Below, piece by piece: positions 16,872 to 25,770 of a stretch of 64,000 nucleotides of DNA. The stretch is from Planctomycetota bacterium (GTDB lineage Bacteria; Planctomycetota; UBA1135; UBA2386). Under the pieces are notes generated by a model, which was not told where the DNA came from, searched no databases, and saw only the letters and a list, made by a program, of their open reading frames with translations. Each line of letters begins with the position of its first letter. Positions within the stretch are counted from its first letter, which is position 1. A program made the position numbers and the translations under genes. The stretch spans positions 1 to 64,000 of the forward strand of contig JALORC010000014.1 in NCBI GenBank assembly GCA_025459175.1. The letters are read 5' to 3'.

Positions 16872-19211
16872 GTGCTCGGCCCACCCACACCCCTCGACCC
16901 CGGGTATCTGCAGGGCCTGATCGGCCGCGCCCTCGCGACGGCCGATGCGGCGACCGATCCGGCCGCCGCGGCGGGCGCGCTGCGCCGCGTGTCGAAGTTC
17001 CTGCAGGCGCTGCTCGGTTGGCGCGATGGCAGCCTGCAACCTGGCTCGCGGCAGCCGATCCCTGGTGCGCCGGCGTGGGCCACGCCGGAAGTGGTGCGCG
17101 GTGGCTTCGCGACCGGCGCGCTGGCGGCCGGAGGGCCGTTGCTCGACCACGAACTCGCGTTGCTCGCCGCCCTCGGCATCCCGGGCGGTGGCCGCGCCGA
17201 GATCCACGCTCACTACCTGGCGCCTGTGGGTCTGCGCGAGCTGCAACAGCGACTGCAGTCCGGCTGCTACCGCGTCGGTGTGGCCGAGGAAGCCGCGCTG
17301 TTGGTCGTCTGCTGGCTGCTGCAGCGCGCCGAGGCCGACCGAGCGCGCCGGCTGCTCGACCTGCTGGCCCCCTGGCTGGCGCAACTGCGCTTCCACCCGC
17401 TGCCGACGAGCACCGCGCAACCCGATGGCACGACGATGCGGCGGCGCACCCTGCGCCAGGGCATCGCCGACCTGACGACGCGACGATCGCCGCAGCCACT
17501 GTTGCGCGAACTCGAGACGCTGACCGTGTGGGCCCCGTTCGAGGACCGCGTCGTGCAGTGCATCGCGGCGACGCTGAGCGGGCCGTGGCCGCAGGTCATC
17601 GTCGACGCAGCCGGTCGCCGCGTCACCAATCGTCACGGCACGCCCCGCGTCACCGGCGGCGAGCCGTTCCTGGTCTGGCCGACCGGAAGCCGCGAACGAG
17701 CCGTGGCCCTGGTGCAGGAGTTCGAGCAGCTGCAGACGCAGCACACGCGGACCCGGCGCGGGCGCGATGCCGGCAGCAACCTCGCGATCCTGATGCACGG
17801 GCTCGCTGCCGCCACCCGCGAACAGGCCGGCGCACGCGAACGTGGGCGCGTGCGGCTGGCGCTGGCATTGATCGCCGACAAGCGCGGTCGTCCGGACGAA
17901 GCGAGGCATCAGCGACTGCGACAGCAGCAGGCCGCCGTTGCCGGCGCGCCACAGCACACCCAGCTGGCGCTGCTGCTGGCCCAGCGACTGCGCGCGCAGA
18001 TCGCGGCCGGGGCCGATCCCGAGCTCGGTGTGCACGACCCCGAAGCCTTGCTGCAGCCGACCGGCGCCGGCGAGTCACCGACGGTGCCGGCCGCGGTGGC
18101 GTTCCCCCCGGCGCTGCAACGACGCGTGCGCGCGCTGCAGGAAGCTTCGCTCGAGGCGCTGCTCGCTGCGGGCCTGGTGCCGTCCGCCGAAGTACTCGCC
18201 GAACTGGCGCCCGAACTGGCGGCGCGCGCGGTGGCGCAGGCAACCGTGGACCCGGTTCTGCAGCGAGTGGTGGCCGCGACCTACCTGGCATTCCGCCGCC
18301 GCCGCTCGCTGTTGCTGCTGGACCTGCAGCACCAGGTTCGCTTCGAGGAGCTACCGTGGATCGGTGCGATCGCCGAGCACTGCCGCGATGGCGGCGGGGC
18401 CGCCGCCGCGCAGCGCGCCTTCGACGCCGTGCTGGTGGCGACGCTGCAGACGTTCCCGGGCACGCTGGTGCCGAACGCGCTGCTGACCGAACTCGGCGCA
18501 TTGGCGCGGGCCGCGGGTCACGAGCTGCCGCTGGTCGAGGAACTGGCGGCCGACATCTTCCAGGGCACGTTCACCGGCAAGTTCGCGGCCGCAGCGGCCA
18601 CGGCCGCGACGCTGCTGCAAGGTTCTGCGTACCAGGACTACTACGACATCGACTGGGCCGAGGTGCTGGCGCTGCCGAAGCCGGCGGCGCAGGGCGCGCA
18701 CGCGGCGTTCGCCGCGCTGTGCCGCCGCCGCGCCGGCCCCCTGCCGGGCCGCGGCGTGGTCGACCACGGCATGGTCATCGAGCAACAGCAGATCCTGACC
18801 ACGCAGAACCTCGCCGTGCTGTTGTCGGCGTGCTCCCACCGCCAGCAGCTCGTCGACCGCTCGCCCGAACTGGTCGCAGGCTGCACGCGACACCTGATCG
18901 GCTTGGTGCGCCAGATTCCTGGCGAACGACGGGCGCGACTGCGCCTGGCCAAGGACCTCGCCTACGGCTGCCGGCAGCTGCTTTTCTTCGCGTCGCTGCG
19001 ACCGCGGTCGGAGTTCGCGACCCACTGCGACGAAGTGCGCGCGGCCATAGCCGCGGTCCCACCGGCAGCGCGTGCGCTGCTACAGCCGGTGCTGGCCGGG
19101 CTCGAGTGGATCGCCGCCGGCAACCGCTTCGCGGCTCCGCCCACCGCCGGTGCGCCGCGGCGGCTGCTGGGTTGGTCGGACGGCCCGCACTGGTTGTTCG
19201 GCGGCAGCTGA
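16872..19211 (+). CDS. large protein of unknown function downstream of the tRNA-like RNA
   Basis: 779 residues from the GTG at 16872-16874. The frame is open further upstream, but that part is the tRNA-like region and the antisense of the previous gene. There is no clear ribosome-binding site. No signal peptide or membrane helix is seen, so the protein is probably cytoplasmic. It is almost wholly alpha-helical and rich in Ala, Leu and Arg (GLIGRALATADAATDPAAAA; LQQRLQSGCYRVGVAEEAAL). The C-terminal third has the most distinctive text: ELAADIFQGTFTGKF, LLQGSAYQDYYDIDW, and MVIEQQQILTTQNLAVLLSA. Those blocks look like the conserved core of a family, but I cannot name it. The promoter, RNA and gene form one transcription unit, so a function with the RNA is a reasonable hypothesis. 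Confidence 0.75.
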   Translation: MLGPPTPLDPGYLQGLIGRALATADAATDPAAAAGALRRVSKFLQALLGWRDGSLQPGSRQPIPGAPAWATPEVVRGGFATGALAAGGPLLDHELALLAALGIPGGGRAEIHAHYLAPVGLRELQQRLQSGCYRVGVAEEAALLVVCWLLQRAEADRARRLLDLLAPWLAQLRFHPLPTSTAQPDGTTMRRRTLRQGIADLTTRRSPQPLLRELETLTVWAPFEDRVVQCIAATLSGPWPQVIVDAAGRRVTNRHGTPRVTGGEPFLVWPTGSRERAVALVQEFEQLQTQHTRTRRGRDAGSNLAILMHGLAAATREQAGARERGRVRLALALIADKRGRPDEARHQRLRQQQAAVAGAPQHTQLALLLAQRLRAQIAAGADPELGVHDPEALLQPTGAGESPTVPAAVAFPPALQRRVRALQEASLEALLAAGLVPSAEVLAELAPELAARAVAQATVDPVLQRVVAATYLAFRRRRSLLLLDLQHQVRFEELPWIGAIAEHCRDGGGAAAAQRAFDAVLVATLQTFPGTLVPNALLTELGALARAAGHELPLVEELAADIFQGTFTGKFAAAAATAATLLQGSAYQDYYDIDWAEVLALPKPAAQGAHAAFAALCRRRAGPLPGRGVVDHGMVIEQQQILTTQNLAVLLSACSHRQQLVDRSPELVAGCTRHLIGLVRQIPGERRARLRLAKDLAYGCRQLLFFASLRPRSEFATHCDEVRAAIAAVPPAARALLQPVLAGLEWIAAGNRFAAPPTAGAPRRLLGWSDGPHWLFGGS

Positions 19212-19217
19212 ACGACC

Positions 19218-19245
19218 CGGCAGCCGGCGTTCGCCGCGCCTGCCG
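19218..19245. terminator. possible bidirectional terminator hairpin between convergent genes
   Basis: The 35-nt gap between the stops of the convergent genes (19211 and 19247) holds an outer stem CGGCAG/CTGCCG (19218-19223, 19240-19245) around an inner GGCG-TT-CGCC. No clear T-tract is present on either side. The location fits a shared terminator; the activity is not shown. Confidence 0.35.
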
Positions 19246-19246
19246 T

Positions 19247-22200
19247 TCACCGGAGCCGGTCCACCCGTTCGACCGCCTCGTGCAGCAGATGCGCCGGCGG
19301 CGGTGTCTCGCACAATGCCAACGCCGCACGCATCGCCGCCAACGCGGCCCGAGCCGGCTCGCGCGCACCACGGTCCACGTGGGCGAGGCAGCAACAGAAC
19401 TGGCGGACCACCGCGAACCACGGATCGAGCGCATCGAACTCCGCACCAGCGAGCTGTTGCAGCGCCGCCTCGCTCTCGCCGAGACGCATCGCGACGAGGG
19501 CGATCACCACCTGGTGCGGCTCACGATGCGCGGCATCGACGGTCGACAACGAATCCAGCAGGCACGCCTGCACCTCGACCAGCCGACGACGGGTCGCGTC
19601 GTCCGGGCTCGCGGCGAAGCCGACGTACAGCGCGATGTCGCGCAGCCGCCACGTCGCCGGCGGCGGCAGGGCCTCGATCGCCGCCGCGCGCAGGTCGTCG
19701 GGCAACCCGGGGCGACCGAGCAGCGACTGCCTCGCGGCGGGCGACCACCCGGTCGGCAGCAAGGCCTCGGACGCCAGGTGCACCGCCGCCGAGCGCATCG
19801 CGCGCTCCCGGCGCAGGGCCACCGAGAGCGTGCCCTCGTCGGCGGCCAGCACCCGCGGCTCGCCGTCGTGGCACTGCACGGCGAGCCACGGCCCGTCGGC
19901 GTGCGCCACCACGTTCCACAGTGCGATGGCCGGCTGCGGCAGCTCGACGATCGATGTCAGCCCGTTCCGATCGTGCAGGGACAGTCGGCCGTCGGAGCGC
20001 GACACCGCGACCCGACGATCGAAGGTCGCGATCGCGGTGCCGATACTCGGCAGCTCGGACGCGGCGAGCACCTCGCCCTGCGGCGCGAACCGGACCAGCC
20101 GACCCCGCCGCGCCGCCAGGTCCCAGCTGGTGACCAGCAGCGTGTCGTCCTCGTCGTACGCCAGCGCCGTGACGCTCGCGTCCGCCCGGAACGCCGCGCC
20201 CGGCGCGAGCGTCGCCCCGTCGAGACAGCGGACGAGAGCGTCGTCCCCGACCCACAACGAACCGTCGCGCCCGAACGCGAGGCCGCCGCTGCGCGGGTCG
20301 GTCAGCGTGGCCACGCGGTCCGGCCCCTGGATCGCCCCGCTCTGCAGGTCGACGATCGCGACGCGCCCGGCGTCGTCGAGCAGCGCGCAACGGCCCGCGT
20401 CGGGCGCGACCACCATCCGCCGGATGTAGGTCATGCCGACGATCGACAGGAACTCGCCGATCGGTCGACCGTCCGCAGCCGCGAGGCGCTGCAGTCGATC
20501 GTGCCAGGTGACCAGCACGTAGGCGCCGTCGCCGGCCACCGCGACCGCGTTGATCCAGTGCGGGAACTGGCGCTGCCAGCGCACCGCTCCGGACCGCGGT
20601 TCGAGGCAACGCACGGTGCCGTCGAGGCCGCCGGTGAACAGCGTGCCGGTGCGATCCACCGCGAGTCCGCGGCCGAAGCTCGCCCCCGACAGCGAGGCCT
20701 GGTAGCCGACTCCCGCCACTTCGCCGACCCCGGCATCGGCGAACGTGTTCCAGAAGCGAACGGTGCCGTCCGCGGCTCCCGTGGCCATCCAACCACCGGC
20801 CCCCACGGCGATCGCATCGACCGACGCATCGTTGCCGAGCAGGGTGCGGACCAGACGGGTCTGGTCGAGATCGAACACCAGCACCTCGCCGCGCCGGCTG
20901 CCGACGCACAACCACCGCCCGTCCGGCGCCACGTCGAAACTCGCGACCTGGCGGGCCCCGTGGTGCATGCGGTGCACGGCGTCCGAGGGGCGATCCCACC
21001 ACGTGAACCCGGCGAGCACATCGAAGCCGACGATGCGCGACAGGGCGTCATCGGTGACCAGGCGTTCGGGGGCCGACCCGCTCGCCCGCCGCACGATCTG
21101 CTCCGTCGCCGCGTCCCACAGCACGAACCCGCCGAGATGCGGCGAGCCTATGAAGCGGGAGCCGTCACCGACCAGCCCGAGGTGCAGCCGCTCGAACGCG
21201 CCCGGCAACGGCAACTGCCGGCGATTCGCGAGCGCCGCGTCGAACTGCTCGAGCTGCCCCGAGGCCACGCTCCGCACCACGTGGTGACCGCGAGCATCGA
21301 TCGCGACGACCGCCGAACCCGCCCCCTCGACCACGTTCGTCGGTTCGCCCGACGCGATGGCCAACCGCCGCAGGGTGCCCGTCGCGTGGGCGACCAGGAT
21401 CCCGCCGCCGTCCTGTGCGAAGCCGACCGCGGTGACGTCGCCGAACCGGGCCTCCGATGGCGGCTGTCGCCAGCACACCGCGCCGGTCACGGTGTCCAGC
21501 AGCACCAGATGGCCGGCCGCGTCGGCGACCACCACGCGCTGCGCATCGGCGGCGAGCGCCACCGCCACCACGCGGTGCCCACCGATCCGCGTCGCCCACA
21601 ACGAACGATCGAGGCTCTGCTGGACGAGTCGCCACTCGAAACCGCGCAGATCCTCCGGGCACGCCGCCAGTCGCTGCGCGGCCTGCACGCCATGGCCCGC
21701 GGTCAGCGCCGTGACCGCCGCCGCGACGTTCGCGGCATAGGCGCGTTCGCGCGCCCGCTGCTCGGCCTCGACCGCGCGATCGCGCTGCGCCGCGACCGCC
21801 AACGAGACGATCACCGGCAGCACGAACATCGCGACCGTCAGCACCACGAGCGCCGCCCGCCAGCCAGGATGACGACGCAGCCAGCGCGCCGACCGCTGCA
21901 GCCGGCCGAGCCGGCGCGCCAGCACCGGCCGGAACTCGAGGAACGCCCGCAGATCGGCGGCGAACGCCGCCGCCGTCGGGTAGCGCCGTTCCGGGGCCTT
22001 CTCGAGCGCCTTGCCGACGATCGCCGCGAGGTCGCTCGACAGATCGGGCACCAGCAGCAACGGATCCGCCGGCTCGCTGGTCCGGATCCGTTCCGCGACC
22101 TCCGTCGCCGAGTCGCCGTCGAACGGCCGCTGCCCGGTCAGCAGTTCGTAGAGGGTGGCGCCGAGGCTCCAGACGTCGCTGCGGGCGTCGACCGAAGCGC

Positions 22201-22918
22201 TGTCGACCAGTTGTTCGGGCGACGCATACCAGGGCGTGCCGGCGAACGCCCCACTGCGCGTGATGCCCGGATCCTCGATCTGGCGCGCCAGTCCGAAGTC
22301 GGTCAGCACCGGTTCGCCGTCGCTGCGCAGCAGGATGTTGCCCGGCTTGACGTCGCGGTGCAGCACGCCGTTGCCGTGGGCATGCTCCAGCGCATCGGCG
22401 ATCCGGGCACACAGTTCGACGGTGCCGCGCACCGAGCGCGGTTCGCCGGTCGCCGGGTCGAACCGCGTCAACGGCCCACCTTCCACCAGCTCCATCGCGA
22501 AGTAGTGGGTGTCGCCCTGCTGGCCGATGCCGTGGATGCCGACGATGTTCGGGTGCTCGAGCGACGCGGCGAGCGTGGCTTCGCGACGGAAGCGAGCGAC
22601 CGCCTCGGGTTGCCGGGTCACGTGGCTCGTCAGCACCTTGACCGCCACGTCGCGATCGAGCGACAACTGCCGCGCCCGGTAGACGACGCCCATGCCGCCG
22701 CGACCGAGCTCGGCGACGAGGCGATAGTCGCCGAGTTCGCACTGCGCCCCGTCGAGCAACGTGATCGTCCGTTCGACCTCGCCGGCATCGACGACCAGCG
22801 CGGCCAGGATCTCCTGCAGATCGGGATGCTCGGCGAGCAACGCGGCCACCGGCCGCCGCCGCGCCTCGGCGAGCCACTGCTCGTGGATCGCGATCGCCCG
22901 CTCGAGCCGGCTGGTCAC
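19247..22918 (-). CDS. membrane Ser/Thr protein kinase with WD40/quinoprotein-like C-terminal domain
   Basis: 1223 residues. The GTG at 22916-22918 overlaps the sigma-factor stop (GTGA). The kinase domain spans about residues 63-330: glycine loop LGRGGMGVVY (71-80), lysine K94 in VAVKV, catalytic HRDVKPGN (H187-D189), DFG (207-209) and APE-like SPEQ. A membrane helix follows at about 354-377 (WRAALVVLTVAMFVLPVIVS). The extracytoplasmic part is a series of beta-propeller-like repeats (VDAIAVGAGGWMATGAADGT, VRFWNTF; WINAVAVAGDGAYVLVTWHD). Such Hanks-type kinases paired with ECF sigma factors are a hallmark of planctomycetes. The coupling suggests that the kinase modulates its sigma factor, which is inferred. 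Confidence 0.92.
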   Translation of the reverse strand: MTSRLERAIAIHEQWLAEARRRPVAALLAEHPDLQEILAALVVDAGEVERTITLLDGAQCELGDYRLVAELGRGGMGVVYRARQLSLDRDVAVKVLTSHVTRQPEAVARFRREATLAASLEHPNIVGIHGIGQQGDTHYFAMELVEGGPLTRFDPATGEPRSVRGTVELCARIADALEHAHGNGVLHRDVKPGNILLRSDGEPVLTDFGLARQIEDPGITRSGAFAGTPWYASPEQLVDSASVDARSDVWSLGATLYELLTGQRPFDGDSATEVAERIRTSEPADPLLLVPDLSSDLAAIVGKALEKAPERRYPTAAAFAADLRAFLEFRPVLARRLGRLQRSARWLRRHPGWRAALVVLTVAMFVLPVIVSLAVAAQRDRAVEAEQRARERAYAANVAAAVTALTAGHGVQAAQRLAACPEDLRGFEWRLVQQSLDRSLWATRIGGHRVVAVALAADAQRVVVADAAGHLVLLDTVTGAVCWRQPPSEARFGDVTAVGFAQDGGGILVAHATGTLRRLAIASGEPTNVVEGAGSAVVAIDARGHHVVRSVASGQLEQFDAALANRRQLPLPGAFERLHLGLVGDGSRFIGSPHLGGFVLWDAATEQIVRRASGSAPERLVTDDALSRIVGFDVLAGFTWWDRPSDAVHRMHHGARQVASFDVAPDGRWLCVGSRRGEVLVFDLDQTRLVRTLLGNDASVDAIAVGAGGWMATGAADGTVRFWNTFADAGVGEVAGVGYQASLSGASFGRGLAVDRTGTLFTGGLDGTVRCLEPRSGAVRWQRQFPHWINAVAVAGDGAYVLVTWHDRLQRLAAADGRPIGEFLSIVGMTYIRRMVVAPDAGRCALLDDAGRVAIVDLQSGAIQGPDRVATLTDPRSGGLAFGRDGSLWVGDDALVRCLDGATLAPGAAFRADASVTALAYDEDDTLLVTSWDLAARRGRLVRFAPQGEVLAASELPSIGTAIATFDRRVAVSRSDGRLSLHDRNGLTSIVELPQPAIALWNVVAHADGPWLAVQCHDGEPRVLAADEGTLSVALRRERAMRSAAVHLASEALLPTGWSPAARQSLLGRPGLPDDLRAAAIEALPPPATWRLRDIALYVGFAASPDDATRRRLVEVQACLLDSLSTVDAAHREPHQVVIALVAMRLGESEAALQQLAGAEFDALDPWFAVVRQFCCCLAHVDRGAREPARAALAAMRAALALCETPPPAHLLHEAVERVDRLR

Positions 22919-23550
22919 GCGCCGCCATCGCCTCGGCCCGAGGCCGGCACGATGCCTTGCCGCAGGTCGCGCAGCACGTCGGCCAGGCGACCGACCGCGC
23001 GGACCCACCGCATGCGCGCCGCCCCCTCGTTGAGGCCGAGTTCGGCGCCGATGTCGACGAACGAACGATTCTCCCATTCGCGCTGCACCAGGATCCGGCG
23101 ATCCTCGGCGGACAGCACTTCGAGGCCGAGCCGCACCCAGTCGCGCTGCTCGCGCGCGGCGACTTCCCGGCTCGGCGTCTCGCTGCGCTGGAAGGCCGGA
23201 TCGAGGGCGAGCACGCTGTCGGTCGGCAGCGGGTTGTTGCGCGCCATGTCGCGGCGCTTGGCGCGGAACCACTCGTTGCGATCGAGCAGGGTGTTCTCGA
23301 CCACCCGCACCAGCAGGCCGCGGAACTGGTTCTCGTCGCGCACCACGAAGCGCGGCGCGTCGCGCAGGAAGTCGAGCACGGCGTCCTGCAGGTAGTCCTG
23401 CGGCTCGGCTTGTCGGGCGAGGAACTCGCCGAGGCGACCACGCACGTGCTGCTGCAGCCAGGGCAGGTGCAGTTCGACCAGCAGAGCCAATGCCGCCGCG
23501 TCGCCGGCGTGCCAGCGAACGAGCAGGGCTCGGGTGTCCGGGTCAGGCAT
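22915..23550 (-). CDS. ECF-type RNA polymerase sigma factor
   Basis: 211 residues from the ATG at 23548-23550; upstream in-frame starts lie in sequence without coding character. Region 2 is visible at about residues 8-95 (EPQDYLQDAVLDFLRDAPRF; FRGLLVRVVENTLLDRNEWF) and region 4 at about 145-195 (VLSAEDRRILVQREWENRSF, then IGAELGLNEGAARMRWVRAV). It initiates transcription from a small set of promoters. Its stop overlaps the start of the kinase gene by 4 nt, so both are made together. There is no anti-sigma gene nearby, which fits control by the partner kinase. The 138 nt upstream show no coding sequence. Confidence 0.9.
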   Translation of the reverse strand: MPDPDTRALLVRWHAGDAAALALLVELHLPWLQQHVRGRLGEFLARQAEPQDYLQDAVLDFLRDAPRFVVRDENQFRGLLVRVVENTLLDRNEWFRAKRRDMARNNPLPTDSVLALDPAFQRSETPSREVAAREQRDWVRLGLEVLSAEDRRILVQREWENRSFVDIGAELGLNEGAARMRWVRAVGRLADVLRDLRQGIVPASGRGDGGA

Positions 23551-23688
23551 TGGCACGACCCGAATGCGACGAAGCGGCCGGGATTCTGTCAAGCCGCAGC
23601 AGGCGGCCGGGCACGAGTGCGTCGGCGCCGTCGCGGGCCGATCCGTCGCATTCCTGCGTGGCGACACGCGCCACGCCATCGCTCACCG

Positions 23689-24072
23689 TCAACCACCGCC
23701 GGTGCCGATGCGCACCGCGAACAGCCCCACCGCGAAGCCGACGCTGGCCACCATCTCGGTGAGCAGCACGACCTTGGCCAGCAGCGGCCGCGCCTCGGCA
23801 TCGATCGCCAGGAACTCGCTGTGCTCCTTGCACCAGTAGGAGACGCCGAGTCCACCGGCCCACGCCAGCACCGGCGTCGCCGCGAACCAGAACGGCACCA
23901 GCAGCAGCAGTTCCACGGTCGGTGCGCCGACGAACAGCCAGCGCAGCCCGGCCAGCGCCACCGCGATCCCGCCCGCGATCGTCTGCGCCTGCTCGAACGA
24001 GCGCGGCTGACTCGGCGCCGCGGCGGCCTCGACGGGCGCACGGCGCACACCGATCACGGCTCTGCGGTCCAT
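23689..24072 (-). CDS. small membrane protein of unknown function
   Basis: 127 residues from the ATG at 24070-24072. Three hydrophobic stretches are likely membrane helices: IAGGIAVALAGLRWLFVG, VELLLLVPFWFAATPVLAWA and MVASVGFAVGLFAVRIG. The N-terminal ~28 residues are probably cytoplasmic. It stands 138 nt upstream of the sigma-kinase pair on the same strand and may belong to that unit. It is divergent from the secreted protein gene at 24241. No family recognised. Confidence 0.65.
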   Translation of the reverse strand: MDRRAVIGVRRAPVEAAAAPSQPRSFEQAQTIAGGIAVALAGLRWLFVGAPTVELLLLVPFWFAATPVLAWAGGLGVSYWCKEHSEFLAIDAEARPLLAKVVLLTEMVASVGFAVGLFAVRIGTGGG

Positions 24073-24240
24073 GCGGCAGGCATCGGTCGACGGTGCACGC
24101 CACTTCGCCGCGCCACCGCTGATGGTCCCGTTTCGGGTCTGGGCCGCCGGGTGCGCCGATCGCCGGCGCCACGACCTGGCCAAGGGGCGCGGGTCGCGAA
24201 CGGTCTCGCGGCCCACGGCACGAGCACGTACGCTCCGGAC

Positions 24241-25749
24241 ATGAAGGCCTGCCTCGCCGCTGTCGTGGTCGCCGTGCTCGTCGGGTCGCAAGCCGCCAGC
24301 GCGCAGGAGCCCGAGGCGCAGCCTGGGTTCGAAGCCTGCGCCGCGGTCGCCGAACGCATCCGCAGCGGCGGCTGGTTCGAGGCTTCGAAGTGGCGCCGTG
24401 GCGACGACGGCGCTCTGGAGATGCACTACTTCGCCGACGTCGGCGGCAGCATCCCGGAAGGACAGGATCGGTTCGTGCCCCTGCTGGGCCAGGACCTCGA
24501 ACGCGGGATCCGCAACGGCGGCGCGATCGGCTTCGTGTCGATGCTCTGCCACGGCGCCGGCGACCTGCTTGGCATGACCGACGCGGAGTTCCACTTCGGT
24601 GCGCTCGGCATCGACGCGACCGACGTCGGCCTGCGACAGTTCCTCGCCACGCCCCGGCCTTCGTTCGAAGGCGCGCGCGGCCGCGCCGAACTGCTGGACC
24701 GCCTGCTCGCGATCGAAGTATTGGTGCGCCGCGGCGTCAAGGGTGCGGTCGCCGAGCTCGGCACACTGGCGAGCGAGCCGGCGCTGCCCGCGGCACTGCG
24801 CGAACGCGCGGGACGTGGCATCGCGGTGCTGCGCGGCAATGCGGATCCGCTGTCACGCCTGCGCCTGTCCGCCGAGACCCTGCAGCTGCCGGCGGCGTTC
24901 GACGGTTGTCTGATGATCGACCATGCGCGCCTGCCGGACCTGAGCTGGTTCACGCCGTTCGGTCGGCGCCTCGGCGCGCTGACGACCGCGAAGTACATCG
25001 CCATGGCCGGCGGCACGACGTCGCCCGAGATGCGCAACGGCGCGCAGTGCCTGTGCGACCTCGTCAGCGAACTGCCGTTCGGCGTTGTCCATCGCCACGG
25101 CAACGCGCGCCTCGACCACTCGTGCGTCGTGCTCTCCGCGAAGGCCGATGCCGAGCTGCCGGTGGCGTTGACGTGGCAGGCGGCGGGCGCCTTCGAGGCC
25201 GAGCGCTGGCAGGACGCCAAGGCGGCGCCCGAATTGGTCGAGAACAACCCACTGCTCGGGGGCACGCTGCAGATCAATGCGGACCGCCTGTTCGCGAGCA
25301 CCGACGGCAGTGCCGGCAAACCGCGCCCGTCGCTCGTCGAGAAGTACCAGCTGCTGCGCGACGACGGCGTGGCGGTACGCGCGGTGGTGCCGGCCAACAG
25401 CAAGCTGTGGCCGATGCTCGCGTTCCTGACGATGCCGCCGGCCGAGGGCGGCGAGCTGCGCATCGCGTTCGGCGATCCGGCGGTGATCACCGTGAGGATC
25501 GAGGCGCGCGACGAAGATGCCGCTGATGCCTGGGTCACCAAGGGCAAAGAACTGCTGGCGCTGGCCAAGGCGATGCTCGAGCAGGAGCCCGGGCCGCTCG
25601 AGGCGAGCCCCGAGCTGCTGAAGGCGCTGACCGACGCGGCGTTGGCGGCGAGTTTCAGCACCAAGGACGCCACCGCCATCGCGACGATCGAGGTGAAGGG
25701 CATGACGCCGGCGAAGCTGAAGGCGATCGGCGAGGCCCTCGCCCGGTAG
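24241..25749 (+). CDS. secreted protein of unknown function
   Basis: 502 residues; the ATG at 24241 starts a signal peptide (MKACLAAVVVAVLVGSQAAS, cut near AQ). The mature protein has no membrane helix. A central part resembles the periplasmic surveys of planctomycetes with paired statements such as DLSWFTPFGRRLGALTTAKY and ELPFGVVHRHGNARLDHSCV. The C-terminus is helical (AWVTKGKELLALAKAMLEQE). No catalytic motif stands out. The next gene starts 21 nt downstream, so the two are likely an operon. The stretch upstream (24073-24240) is the divergent promoter region with the small membrane protein. Confidence 0.7.
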   Translation: MKACLAAVVVAVLVGSQAASAQEPEAQPGFEACAAVAERIRSGGWFEASKWRRGDDGALEMHYFADVGGSIPEGQDRFVPLLGQDLERGIRNGGAIGFVSMLCHGAGDLLGMTDAEFHFGALGIDATDVGLRQFLATPRPSFEGARGRAELLDRLLAIEVLVRRGVKGAVAELGTLASEPALPAALRERAGRGIAVLRGNADPLSRLRLSAETLQLPAAFDGCLMIDHARLPDLSWFTPFGRRLGALTTAKYIAMAGGTTSPEMRNGAQCLCDLVSELPFGVVHRHGNARLDHSCVVLSAKADAELPVALTWQAAGAFEAERWQDAKAAPELVENNPLLGGTLQINADRLFASTDGSAGKPRPSLVEKYQLLRDDGVAVRAVVPANSKLWPMLAFLTMPPAEGGELRIAFGDPAVITVRIEARDEDAADAWVTKGKELLALAKAMLEQEPGPLEASPELLKALTDAALAASFSTKDATAIATIEVKGMTPAKLKAIGEALAR

Positions 25750-25770
25750 TGGTAGCGCCGCAGCACCGAC

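Noticed and set aside
15899-23395. A 2498-codon open frame on the plus strand
   Set aside because: It is antisense to the protease, sigma and kinase genes, Arg/Pro-rich and without domains. Long antisense frames are a side effect of high G+C.
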